This document shows, one piece after another, positions 1-6,823 of a stretch of 14,213 nucleotides of DNA. The stretch is from JAQVUB01 sp033809415 (GTDB lineage: Bacteria; Verrucomicrobiota; Lentisphaeria; Oligosphaerales; Oligosphaeraceae), in NCBI GenBank assembly GCA_033809415.1, contig JAPXLT010000105.1, forward strand, positions 1-14,213, read 5' to 3'. A program made the position numbers and the translations under genes. Below the pieces are notes generated by a model. It made no database searches, was not told the DNA's origin, and saw nothing but the letters and a program-made list of their open reading frames with translations. Every line of letters begins with the position of its first letter. The stretch's first letter is position 1.

Positions 1-54
1 CACCCTGCCCCCTGCACCCTGCACCCCGCACCCCGCACCCTGCCCCCTGCCCCC
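1..54. repeat. GGTGCAG-type short tandem repeat, left edge
   Basis: The stretch is a degenerate tandem array of CCCTGCA, CCCCGCA and CCCTGCC units. On the complementary strand it reads as GGTGCAGG, GGTGCGGG and GGGGCAGG. It begins immediately after the stop codon of the NfeD-like gene and runs off the window edge. The same unit, in the opposite orientation, occurs around 2220-2270 and 13893-13979, so it belongs to a dispersed family. No gene is seen in it. Confidence 0.85.
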
Positions 55-1491
55 TCAGACTTTGCGCACGACCACTGAAATGCCGTTGACTGCGATGACT
101 TCCACTTCTTCATTCTTGTCAATGTATTCGCCGTCAGTGACAACGTCAACTCGTTTCCCATTAATAATCGCCGTTCCCGAGGGATGCAAAACCGTATAGC
201 TTTTCCCCTTCTGCCCAAGCAAAGTATCCTCTTGAGACAGAATGCCGCTGCTGACGTATCCATCAGCGGCATTCAGCCCGCTTTTCACTACCATCTGCTG
301 ATAGATCGGCACCTTCGGCAAAAATTTACCCAGGAGCCAGACACCGGCAGTCACCACGGCAATGGTCAGCAAAAGCGATTGCATTGCCTCTTGAAAGTAT
401 TCCAGAACAGAGATTGGTGCCACCCCCTCGAGCGGCAAAACTTCCGGCAACTGCGGTATAACCGCCATGCCTGCCCCGATCAGAATGCACAGGATGCCAG
501 CCAGTCCAGTAACCCCGAAGCCAGGTATGACAAAGATTTCCACAGCCAGCAGAACGACCCCGATGAATACCAGAACGATCTCTTCCATTCCAGCCAGCCC
601 GGCGACATAATGCCCGAAAAAATACACGCAGAGCAAAATAATGCCGGAAATCCCGAACACCCCGAAGCCAGGTGTCTTGAATTCGATCCACAGAGCCAAC
701 ACCCCCAGCCCCAGCAACAGCGGCCCCAGCGCAGTGATCAGCCGCGCAAGCTTATCAGCCGTCTTTTCCGTAAAGCGGATCACCTGCGCATCCTCTAACT
801 TCAGGGCACTCAACATGCCATCCAGGTTCGAGACCATGCCCGCAGCCAGCAGCGGCTTGCCGTCGGATTCCATGATCTGAACAGCATCCTGCGCAGTAAG
901 ATTCAGCAGATTGCCCTTTGGACTGATAACGCGATCACCATCCATGACATCTGGGTGTTGCGGGTCCACCATGGCAATCGCCAGCTCACCGCGATATCCA
1001 TTCTCCTGTGCAAGCCCCAAAACAATCGCCCGCACTGCCGAAAGCATTTTCTCCTTGACATCGTCCGGCAATTCCTGCACATCGCCACCCAATGGCGAAA
1101 TACTGATCGGCATGGCACTGCCAATGATCCCGGATTCCGACATGTAAATCGCTTTGCAGCTCAAGCTGAGTATAGCGCCGGCGCTCAAGGCATCCTGCTT
1201 CACATAAGCATATACTTCCGTACCGCTTTTGCGGGTGGCCCGAATCCAGTTGATGATCTCTCGCGTCTCATTCAAGCCGCCGCCAGGCGTATCCAGTTCC
1301 AAAATGACAGCATCGGGTTTCAGTTTGCCGACTTCCCGGAATGCCCGCCGGAAAACCATCAGCATCCCCTTGTCAATGGCACCCTGCACCGGCAAGACAA
1401 AAACTTTGCCAGACACAGCCTCAGCCCCGGCAGTCATTCCGGCAACCAGCAGCAAAAACGAACAAATCACTAACGAAAAATGCTTTTTCAT
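55..1491 (-). CDS. NfeD family membrane-bound ClpP-class serine protease
   Basis: This is a 478-aa protein of the long NfeD class, an envelope protease fused to a membrane region and a C-terminal OB-fold. Residues 1-25 form a signal peptide (KK start, hydrophobic core, AEA cleavage-like site). The ClpP/crotonase-like domain covers about 28-240, with DTPGGG at 67-72 (oxyanion region) and ALSAG at 101-105. S103 is the expected nucleophile, and K146 or K148 is the likely general base, judged by distance from the known Ser-Lys dyad of the family. Hydrophobic segments lie near 251-271, 275-298, 303-322, 325-345 and 368-390. The OB-like tail is about 425-478. A good AAGGAGA site precedes the ATG. 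Family members usually sit beside a stomatin/SPFH gene, which is not in this window (it could lie beyond the left edge). The gene begins 21 nt after vapC on the same strand, so co-transcription is possible. The family is clear; the substrate is unknown. Confidence 0.9.
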   Translation of the reverse strand: MKKHFSLVICSFLLLVAGMTAGAEAVSGKVFVLPVQGAIDKGMLMVFRRAFREVGKLKPDAVILELDTPGGGLNETREIINWIRATRKSGTEVYAYVKQDALSAGAILSLSCKAIYMSESGIIGSAMPISISPLGGDVQELPDDVKEKMLSAVRAIVLGLAQENGYRGELAIAMVDPQHPDVMDGDRVISPKGNLLNLTAQDAVQIMESDGKPLLAAGMVSNLDGMLSALKLEDAQVIRFTEKTADKLARLITALGPLLLGLGVLALWIEFKTPGFGVFGISGIILLCVYFFGHYVAGLAGMEEIVLVFIGVVLLAVEIFVIPGFGVTGLAGILCILIGAGMAVIPQLPEVLPLEGVAPISVLEYFQEAMQSLLLTIAVVTAGVWLLGKFLPKVPIYQQMVVKSGLNAADGYVSSGILSQEDTLLGQKGKSYTVLHPSGTAIINGKRVDVVTDGEYIDKNEEVEVIAVNGISVVVRKV

Positions 1492-1512
1492 CCTATCTTC
1501 TCCTTGCCTGTA

Positions 1513-1902
1513 TCAGATTATGTCAAGGCCGATGTGATTTGCCATCAAATCAAAATCCGAATCATGATGAATGAGTTGCATACCATGCTCGACGCAGAAT
1601 GTGCCAATAAGCACATCAATCGTCTTCCTTACCGTGATGCCTTTTGACCGGAGAAGCCGGTAATTGGCTGCTGATTTCTCGGCCATGCGGAAACCAACCA
1701 TGTCAAACTGGGGAAGGGAAAGAAGCAGATCAGACACCTCCCGCCTTTCGCGGGAAGAGTGCAGCCCCTGCATTACCTCGCAGTAGATAAGGTCACCGAT
1801 GCCAACAAGTTCCTGTTCCAGGCACAAATCCACTTTGTCGGCAACAGCCGCCAAGCCGTCATGGAAGTATTCTATCCAGGCAGAAGTATCAACTATGACC
1901 AT
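1513..1902 (-). CDS. vapC: VapC-like PIN-domain ribonuclease toxin
   Basis: A 129-aa PIN-domain protein, the usual size for a VapC toxin (a Mg2+-dependent endoribonuclease acting on tRNA or rRNA in known members). The four expected acidic positions are visible: D5 in MVIVDTSAW, E42 in IYCEVMQG, D96 in TIDVLIG, and D114 (with D116) in HHDSDFD. A longer frame begins at 1953, but that extension overlaps the antitoxin. The ATG at 1902 is preferred because it begins one base after the antitoxin stop (TGAAATG) and has an AAGGA ribosome site just upstream inside the antitoxin's last codons, the arrangement expected for translational coupling. The toxin appears intact. Its molecular target cannot be read from sequence. 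Confidence 0.92.
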   Translation of the reverse strand: MVIVDTSAWIEYFHDGLAAVADKVDLCLEQELVGIGDLIYCEVMQGLHSSRERREVSDLLLSLPQFDMVGFRMAEKSAANYRLLRSKGITVRKTIDVLIGTFCVEHGMQLIHHDSDFDLMANHIGLDII

Positions 1903-1903
1903 T

Positions 1904-2095
1904 TCAGTCCTTACGCATTTCCTCGAGGTCTCCAGACCAGGTGACCTTGCCACGAAGCGCCCGAAGCTTCTTCTGACTTTCCATTTGCACCAGCAGACGC
2001 AATCCCGATTCTATCGCCGAACGCTTCGTGCGATATCCACCACAACGCAAAGCTTTCTTCATCAGCTCGTCATCAATGACAACATTGGTTCTCAT
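1904..2095 (-). CDS. vapB: VapB-like antitoxin
   Basis: A 63-aa protein starting MRTNVVIDDELMKKAL, with a short DNA-binding N-terminus of ribbon-helix-helix type. Its tail, LRALRGKVTWSGDLEEMRKD, is typical of VapB antitoxins paired with PIN toxins, where the C-terminus wraps and blocks the PIN active site. The frame is open up to 2155, but the ATG at 2095 is chosen because it has a perfect AGGAGG six bases upstream and the extension would run through the operator palindrome. One base separates it from vapC. The pair probably represses its own promoter through the palindrome at 2111-2129. Confidence 0.9.
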   Translation of the reverse strand: MRTNVVIDDELMKKALRCGGYRTKRSAIESGLRLLVQMESQKKLRALRGKVTWSGDLEEMRKD

Positions 2096-2110
2096 GGCAT
2101 ACCTCCTGAA

Positions 2111-2129
2111 TGTGTATATACTATACACA
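2111..2129. promoter_or_regulatory. Probable VapBC operator overlapping the -10 box
   Basis: TGTGTATA-TAC-TATACACA is a perfect inverted repeat with 8-bp arms and a 3-bp spacer. It ends 16 bp upstream of the vapB start codon and just before its AGGAGG site. On the minus strand it contains TATAGT, a good -10 candidate, so a bound complex would block RNA polymerase. Autoregulation through such a palindrome is the norm for type II toxin-antitoxin operons. Binding itself is inferred. Confidence 0.7.
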
Positions 2130-2199
2130 CTTTTGCAAAGAATGCCATACCGCATTTTTCTCCAAACGATTTAAAAAATTCATGTGTAATGTCTGTAGT

Positions 2200-2316
2200 A
2201 CAGGGTTCAGGGGAATGGGGTGCGTAGTGCGGGGTGCGAAGTGCGTTGGGAACGGGTGCAGGGGTGCAGGTTTAAAAAGTGGCGCGACAGTCTCGGTTGC
2301 GATGCTCTGACTGTCG
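2200..2316. repeat. Composite intergenic repeat: GGTGCAGG tract plus TTTAAAAAGTGGCG module
   Basis: A degenerate run of GGTGCGGG, AGTGCG and GGTGCAGG units (about 2216-2270) leads straight into a module beginning TTTAAAAAGTGGCG (2271-2302). That module matches 13980-14011 at 28 of 32 positions, and there too it follows a GGTGCAGG tract. In this copy CGACAGTC (2285-2292) and GACTGTCG (2309-2316) form a perfect 8-bp inverted repeat able to fold as a hairpin; the right-hand copy does not keep that pairing. No gene is supported here. Confidence 0.8.
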
Positions 2317-2345
2317 TGGGGTGCGGGGAGAGGGATGTCCTTGTC

Positions 2346-2480
2346 CTGTCCACACTGTCCACCCTGTCCACACTGTCCACCCTGTCCACCCTGTCCACAC
2401 TGTCCACCCTGTCCACACTGTCCACACTGTCCACACCGTCCACACTGTCCACACCGTCCACACCGTCCACACTGTCCACC
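2346..2480. repeat. Fifteen tandem 9-bp units, CTGTCCACM
   Basis: Exactly fifteen head-to-tail 9-bp units of CTGTCCACA or CTGTCCACC, with CCGTCCACA variants in the distal part. Because the unit is a multiple of three and contains no stop codon, it leaves five frames open (plus-strand Leu-Ser-Thr and the like) and creates a false N-terminal extension on the decarboxylase gene. The array is almost perfect at the left end and more varied towards the right. It lies 192 bp upstream of the chosen start of the decarboxylase subunit. Confidence 0.95.
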
Positions 2481-2672
2481 ACGTCTGACCCGCACCACGC
2501 ACTACAGAAGACTGACGCCTTACATTCATGTCAAAATGTCAAAAATGTCAAAAAAGAACTAAAACTTCCGGTACATCTGGTAAATCTTTTGCAGGATGAT
2601 TATATTAGTGCTTTCCGCTGCCGTTATTGGTATTTTTTCATCAGAAGCAAAATCAACAAACTGGAGAAATTC
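2481..2672. other. Leader region of the decarboxylase subunit gene
   Basis: No gene is seen. It contains ACTGACGCCTTAC at 2511-2523, an exact 13-bp match to the right arm of the palindrome at 4648-4728. A short run of three ATGTCAAAA-like units follows at about 2528-2552. TATATT at 2601-2606 could be a -10 box, but no convincing -35 box stands 16-18 bp upstream, so no promoter is called. Confidence 0.6.
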
Positions 2673-3821
2673 ATGTCAGAATTATTTACAGGCATTACAT
2701 CCCTTACTTGGGGTCACATCGGGATGTTCGTCGTCGGGCTGGCGCTGATCTGGGCTGCCATCAAAAAGGAATATGAGCCCATGCTGCTGCTGCCGATTGG
2801 CTTTGGCATAATCCTGGCTAACTTCCCTGGTTCCGCCGCTGTAGGCGAAGACGGTGTTTTAACCTATCTGATGAAAAATGGCATCGAGAACGAACTCTTT
2901 CCGGTATTGATTTTTGTCGCCATCGGTGCGATGATGGACTTCGGGCCATTGCTTAGCCGTCCGAGCATGATCTGCTATGGTTTTGCGGCACAGTTTGGCA
3001 TCCTTGCCACCATCGTCATTGCCCGCATGCTTGGCTTCAGCCTTGCGGAGGCAACCGCCATCGGCAATATTGGCGCTGCCGACGGACCCACGGCCATTTT
3101 CGTCTCAGCCAGGCTGGCACCCGAACTGCTCGGCTCCATTTCTGTGGCCGCCTACTCGTATATGGCTCTGGTTCCCTTGATCCAGCCGCCAGTCATCCGT
3201 TTGCTGACCAGCAAATCCGAGCGTTGCATCCGCATGCCCTACCGTCCTACCAATATCACCCGCCGAACCAGGATTCTGTTCCCGATTATCGTCACCATGG
3301 TCTCCTGCCTGCTCGCACCGATGGCTGCTGCTCTGATCGGAATGCTGATGTTCGGCAACCTGATCCGCGAGTGCGGCGTGCTCGAGAAGCTTTCCAAAGC
3401 GGCGCAGAATGAGCTTGCCAACCTAGTCACCCTGCTTCTGGGCATTACCATCGGATCGACGATGACGGCAGAGCGTTTCATGACCAGGGAAACCCTGTTG
3501 ATCTTTGGCATGGGGCTGCTTGCTTTTGCCTTCGATACCGCCGGTGGAGTGATCTTTGCCAAAATCGTCAATCTCTTCGCCAAGGAGAAAGTCAATCCGA
3601 TGATTGGTGCATCAGGAATTTCCGCATTCCCCATGTCTGCAAGGGTTATCCAGAAGATGGCGCAGGAAGAGGACCCCAGCAATATTATTTTACCGTACTC
3701 GATTGCTACCAACGTATCCGGTCAGATAGGCTCCGTCTTCGTCGGCAGCATGATGCTGGCCATAGCCACCTGGATGATTGCCAACGGCTACGATCTGCCC
3801 GTACCGGTTCTGCTCAAATAA
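2673..3821 (+). CDS. Na+-translocating decarboxylase, beta subunit (OadB/GcdB/MmdB family)
   Basis: A 382-aa polytopic membrane protein that couples decarboxylation of a biotin-bound carboxyl group to Na+ export. Family signatures are GNIGAADGPTAIF (131-143) with D137, Y163 26 residues later, the GNLIRECGVLEKLSKAAQNE block (228-247), and GASGISAFPMSARV (312-325) with S317 and R324. These correspond to the Asp, Tyr, Ser and Arg implicated in Na+ and proton transfer in Klebsiella OadB, with the Asp-Tyr and Ser-Arg spacings kept. The ATNVSGQIGS segment (345-354) departs from the usual GPNVAGVIGS. The open frame extends upstream to 2220, but that part is translated repeat. The ATG at 2673 is preceded by GGAG and gives the family's normal length. 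No alpha (carboxyltransferase), gamma or biotin-carrier subunit is in the window, so the substrate (oxaloacetate, methylmalonyl-CoA or glutaconyl-CoA) cannot be told. It is convergent with the next gene. Confidence 0.92.
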   Translation: MSELFTGITSLTWGHIGMFVVGLALIWAAIKKEYEPMLLLPIGFGIILANFPGSAAVGEDGVLTYLMKNGIENELFPVLIFVAIGAMMDFGPLLSRPSMICYGFAAQFGILATIVIARMLGFSLAEATAIGNIGAADGPTAIFVSARLAPELLGSISVAAYSYMALVPLIQPPVIRLLTSKSERCIRMPYRPTNITRRTRILFPIIVTMVSCLLAPMAAALIGMLMFGNLIRECGVLEKLSKAAQNELANLVTLLLGITIGSTMTAERFMTRETLLIFGMGLLAFAFDTAGGVIFAKIVNLFAKEKVNPMIGASGISAFPMSARVIQKMAQEEDPSNIILPYSIATNVSGQIGSVFVGSMMLAIATWMIANGYDLPVPVLLK

Positions 3822-3846
3822 AATTCAGGCCGGAATCTATAAAAAA

Positions 3847-3882
3847 TTTCGTGCCTGTTCGTGCTTTTCGTGGTTAAAAAAA
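3847..3882 (+). repeat. TTCGTG-type dispersed element, copy a
   Basis: The element reads TTTCGTGCCTGTTCGTGC followed by TTTTCGTGGTTAAAAAAA, in the short gap between the convergent decarboxylase-subunit and yceH genes. It matches elements at 6793-6820 and 8191-8221 almost exactly over CGTGGTTAAAAAA. Its low hairpin potential argues against a classical terminator. Confidence 0.8.
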
Positions 3883-3888
3883 GCTTTA

Positions 3889-4560
3889 TTATTCCAGGAG
3901 TTTTCGGAATTCGATGAACTCCTGGCGCAATTCCTCGAGCTGGCCTCGCAGTTCATCGAGCTGGCTCTCCAATTGCGCAATGCGGTTTTCCTTCTGTTCG
4001 AGTTGCACGCGAGCCATTTCGGGGGCAACGGTTGTGCTTTCCTCTTCGATAATTTCCGGTTCTCCGCAAAGCAGATGCGCATACCTGCATTCGCGTTGGC
4101 CGGGCTGCCTGGGCAGTTTCACGACATAGGGTGCCTCTGCCTGGGCGCACATGCTTTCGAGGGCTGCCTCGACTTGTTCCGGACTTTCAAATTGGAAGAG
4201 ACGCTCGGTTCGCACTTTCAACTCACCGGCAGTTTGCGCTCCCCGCAGCAGTAAACACGCCAGCAAAGCCAGTTGATCCGGCGGTAACGCCAGCGTCTCC
4301 CTGGCAATATGCTGATATTTCGGAACTCGTGCGCCCCCCTGCCCGATCAGTAAGGCCAATTTCTTGCTGCGCAGACCATCCACCGCACGAACTACTTCTT
4401 TTGCATCATAGTCAACGACCGGATTGCGGCTGGACTTCTGGTTGCAGGCAGTCTGCAACGCATTCAACGTCAACGGATAATAATCGGGCGTGGTCGCTTC
4501 CTTCTCGATCAGACACCCCAGCACACGCGCCTCCGCCAAAGTCAACAAGATCATTTCCAT
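3889..4560 (-). CDS. yceH: YceH / DUF480 family protein
   Basis: A 223-aa protein, close to the ~215 aa of E. coli YceH. The family hallmark ARVLGCLIEKEATTPDYYPL (11-30) is followed by TLNALQTACNQKSSR (31-45) and LLLRGAQTAGEL (103-114). The fold in this family is two winged-helix domains; the biochemical role is not established. The last part (about 182-221) is a heptad-rich coiled coil (QLESQLDELRGQLEELRQEF). An open frame continues to 4716, but that extension reads through two repeat elements. The ATG at 4560, with GAAGGTG upstream, fits the family start, and a second ATG at 4554 is possible. It is divergent from the MurU-AmgK-like gene, with 199 bp between. Confidence 0.88.
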   Translation of the reverse strand: MEMILLTLAEARVLGCLIEKEATTPDYYPLTLNALQTACNQKSSRNPVVDYDAKEVVRAVDGLRSKKLALLIGQGGARVPKYQHIARETLALPPDQLALLACLLLRGAQTAGELKVRTERLFQFESPEQVEAALESMCAQAEAPYVVKLPRQPGQRECRYAHLLCGEPEIIEEESTTVAPEMARVQLEQKENRIAQLESQLDELRGQLEELRQEFIEFRKLLE

Positions 4561-4576
4561 ATCTGAATTCACCTTC

Positions 4577-4610
4577 TTTCGTGCCTTTTCGGGCATTTCG
4601 TTGTTAAAAA
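4577..4610 (+). repeat. TTCGTG-type dispersed element, copy b
   Basis: The element reads TTTCGTGCCTTTTCGGGC then ATTTCGTTGTTAAAAA. It closely matches the inverted copy at 12990-13029 (shared core TTTCGGGCATTTCGTTGTT). It lies in the presumed leader of yceH, just upstream of its ribosome site, and generates the false N-terminal extension of that frame. Confidence 0.8.
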
Positions 4611-4647
4611 TGGATTGAGACACCAGCAAAATATAACTGCCCTTTCG

Positions 4648-4728
4648 GAATGCGTCAGTAAAACTGGGTGACAGGGGCTTTTTTTCAAAAAGAATTTCTC
4701 GGATACCCGGGTTCACTGACGCCTTACT
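4648..4728. repeat. ~80-bp imperfect palindromic repeat (MITE- or REP-like)
   Basis: The left arm (about 4649-4676) contains GCGTCAGTAAAACTGGGTGA and the right arm (about 4701-4728) is its imperfect complement, TACCCGGGTTCACTGACGCC. The centre holds a small CTTTTT/AAAAAG inverted repeat. The whole stretch could form a long hairpin in the gap between divergent genes. A single arm recurs at 13111-13136 (24 of 26 positions, inverted) and a 13-bp end at 2511-2523. No transposase is nearby. A non-autonomous mobile element or a REP-type element are both possible. Confidence 0.75.
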
Positions 4729-4759
4729 GCGAATTCATCTTTCTGAATACAAAGATAAC

Positions 4760-6685
4760 ATGCCTAATCTTAGTGCCTTTATTTTAGCTGCCGGGGAAGG
4801 TCGCCGGCTGCGTCCAGCCACCCTGACCCGCCCAAAAGCCCTACTGCCCTTCTGCGGAATTCCGTTACTGGAACTCACCGCCGCAAAACTTAGTGCGTTG
4901 CCCATTCAGAATTTTGTTGTCAATTCCTCATATCAAGGCGACCGTGTAACCGAATTCTGCGACCGCCTCGCACAAAAATACCAGTGGGACATCCGGGTTT
5001 CGCAGGAAGCAAAGTTGCTGAATCATGGCGGCGGGCTGCGCCAGGGCCTGAAAAAAATTCCGGATGCAGAGCATATTCTGGTGCACAATGTCGATATCAT
5101 TCTCGATCTCGACTTGCAGAAACTGCTTGATGCCCACCTGAAAAATCAGGCCGCCGTCACCGTATTGCTGATTCCGGACAGGGGACCGCGCACAGTCTCA
5201 TTCACCCCGGAAAACCGGATACGTTCCTTCCGTGATCCGCAACGGGGCACGCATACTTTCTCGGGAATTCATATTTTCCGGCGTGATGTGCTGGATTTGC
5301 TGCCGCAGGACGAGGAAGCGCCGGATATCATCGTTGCCTACCAGAAGGCCGTCGAGCTGGGCTGGCTGGTGCAACCCTTCTGCATCGAGTCCGGGGTCTT
5401 CTGGTCGGACATCGGAACCCCCTTGGATTATATTCGAGCCCATGGCGAAATCGCCGACTGCGCCTTGACATCCCATCCGCTGTTGCGGGAAGCCCAGACG
5501 GAACAGGCCAAACGTCGCTTCGAACTCGAATTGAAAGGCGTCCAATGCACCGGCGCTCTCGGATTGGGCATCGAACTGGGAGTCCCCTCCGGCTCACATC
5601 TGCACAATGCCGTGCTCTGGGACTACACCCGCCTGCCGCGCCCCCTGCTCTACGCCGACGGCATCTTCACCGGAGAAGATGTGCTCCCGCCAAAACCAGT
5701 CCATCCGGAACGCAAGCCTGATCCGCGCATCCTGAAAAGCCTCGATATCGCTCAAGGGGAATATCAGCTCGAACCCCTCCCCAAGCAGGGCAGCGGACGC
5801 CTATTCTGCCGACTGAAAAAAGGGGAAAAAACCTGGGTCTGGTGCGCCTACAACCCCGAACGCCGCGAAAATGCCGGTTATGCGGCCATCAGCGATTTTC
5901 TCTGCCGCCTTGGCATCCGAGTGCCAAAAATCCTCCATCACCAGCCGGATTGCTTCGAGATCATCATTGAAGACCTCGGCCAGAGCGATATGCAGCTGGC
6001 CTCCGGACGCCTGATGAAAGATTGCCTTTTCCAGGTTGTCGAACAGATTGCCCGCTTGCATGTCCTCGGAGACCAGGCCGTCCGCCTCGAGGAACTCCCC
6101 TTGCAGAAAGGCTTCACCAAAGGACTCTATGACTGGGAACGGGATTATTTCCGCACGCATATCCTGGATGCTTTCCTGAAAGCTCCGGAACTGTGGACGG
6201 ATGCCGCTGCCGAATACCGCAAGCTGCGTGACCTGCTGTTACGGCAGCCGCTGGTGCCCATCCACCGCGACTTGCAGAGTGCCAATGTCAAAGTCCGCGA
6301 TGGGCAGGCTTGGCTGATCGATTTTCAAGGCATGCGCCTGGGGTGTGCAGCCTACGACCTCGGCTCGCTGCTCTATGACCCCTACCAGTGCCACTCGAGA
6401 GAACTGCGCCAGGAAGTCTGGCAGGAATACAAACGCCAGATCAGACTGCTGGGCGGCACGCCTCCACCCGATGAAATACTCCACGCCGCCGCGTGCCAGA
6501 GACTCCTCCAGGCTCTCGGCGCCTACGGCAAACTCTGGCTTTCCGACGGCTTGGACTGGTATGCACAATTCATCATCCCAGGTCTCGAAATGCTCCGCCA
6601 GGCAGCCAGCGAAAACCATGCCTTCCCGGCATTGCAAAAACTTGCGCAGGATGCCTTGCAGCTGGCAAGAGATTTAGTTCCCTGA
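4760..6685 (+). CDS. MurU-AmgK-like fusion: nucleotidyltransferase plus sugar kinase for cell-wall sugar recycling
   Basis: A 641-aa cytoplasmic protein with two enzyme modules. Residues 1-245 are a sugar-1-phosphate nucleotidyltransferase: FILAAGEGRRLRPATLTRPK (7-26) is the nucleotide-binding loop, D112 in HNVD binds metal, and FSGIHIF (167-173) and SDIGTPLDY (216-224) follow. Residues 326-641 are an APH/choline-kinase-type phosphotransferase: IHRDLQSAN (501-509) with catalytic D504, and IDFQGMRLG (520-528) with metal-binding D521. The linker at about 255-310 resembles the start of a left-handed beta helix. The pair matches MurU (MurNAc-1-P uridylyltransferase) and AmgK (anomeric MurNAc/GlcNAc kinase), separate neighbouring genes in Pseudomonas. 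The reaction order is kinase then transferase, so the fusion would carry MurNAc or GlcNAc to the UDP-sugar. The start at 4760 fits the family, but no good ribosome site is visible. A GDP- or other NDP-sugar product, such as in heptose activation, is an alternative. Confidence 0.85.
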   Translation: MPNLSAFILAAGEGRRLRPATLTRPKALLPFCGIPLLELTAAKLSALPIQNFVVNSSYQGDRVTEFCDRLAQKYQWDIRVSQEAKLLNHGGGLRQGLKKIPDAEHILVHNVDIILDLDLQKLLDAHLKNQAAVTVLLIPDRGPRTVSFTPENRIRSFRDPQRGTHTFSGIHIFRRDVLDLLPQDEEAPDIIVAYQKAVELGWLVQPFCIESGVFWSDIGTPLDYIRAHGEIADCALTSHPLLREAQTEQAKRRFELELKGVQCTGALGLGIELGVPSGSHLHNAVLWDYTRLPRPLLYADGIFTGEDVLPPKPVHPERKPDPRILKSLDIAQGEYQLEPLPKQGSGRLFCRLKKGEKTWVWCAYNPERRENAGYAAISDFLCRLGIRVPKILHHQPDCFEIIIEDLGQSDMQLASGRLMKDCLFQVVEQIARLHVLGDQAVRLEELPLQKGFTKGLYDWERDYFRTHILDAFLKAPELWTDAAAEYRKLRDLLLRQPLVPIHRDLQSANVKVRDGQAWLIDFQGMRLGCAAYDLGSLLYDPYQCHSRELRQEVWQEYKRQIRLLGGTPPPDEILHAAACQRLLQALGAYGKLWLSDGLDWYAQFIIPGLEMLRQAASENHAFPALQKLAQDALQLARDLVP

Positions 6686-6823
6686 AATGCGCACGCCATC
6701 CACCCGTCAAAGCAGCGACCCTACAAAATTTTCCGAGTTTTCCGTGCTTTCCGTGGACAAAAAATGGGTTGTGGGCGCTAGCCCACGCCAAGTCTTTTCG
6801 TGCTTTTCGTGGTTAAAAAATCG
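6686..6823. repeat. Intergenic repeat cluster between convergent genes
   Basis: This gap holds CCACCCGTCAAAGCA at 6700-6714 (exact match to 14027-14041, with similarity continuing into an A/T stretch). Two TTCGTG-type copies follow, one divergent (TTTTCCGTGCTTTCCGTGGACAAAAAA, about 6728-6764) and one canonical (6793-6820). No gene is seen. Confidence 0.75.
6771..6786. terminator. Possible hairpin terminator between convergent genes
   Basis: GTGGGC-GCTA-GCCCAC is a perfect 6-bp GC-rich inverted repeat with a 4-nt loop. On the minus strand it is followed by CCATTTTTTG, a run of six T, so it could end transcription coming from the 418-aa gene. On the plus strand the T-run is weak (GCCAAGTCTTTT). 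The position between two convergent genes suits a terminator. Confidence 0.45.

Noticed and set aside
955..1473. 172-residue plus-strand frame opposite the NfeD-like gene
   Set aside because: It is antisense to a clear, motif-bearing gene and has no ribosome site or recognisable domain.
2346..2480. CRISPR array
   Set aside because: The 9-bp units are directly adjacent with no unique spacers, and no cas genes are present.
2121..2529. Minus-strand open frames giving Gly-Gln-Cys, Val-Asp-Ser or Trp-Thr-Val repeat proteins
   Set aside because: These arise only because the 9-bp unit contains no stop codon in those frames. No ribosome site or non-repeat domain supports them.
2220..2672. N-terminal extension of the decarboxylase subunit frame (about 150 residues rich in Leu-Ser-Thr)
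   Set aside because: It is translated 9-bp repeat plus an intergenic element. The ATG at 2673 has a ribosome site and restores the normal family length.
4561..4716. 52-residue N-terminal extension of the yceH frame
   Set aside because: It is translated from the TTCGTG element and the palindromic repeat. The family start and ribosome site are at 4560.
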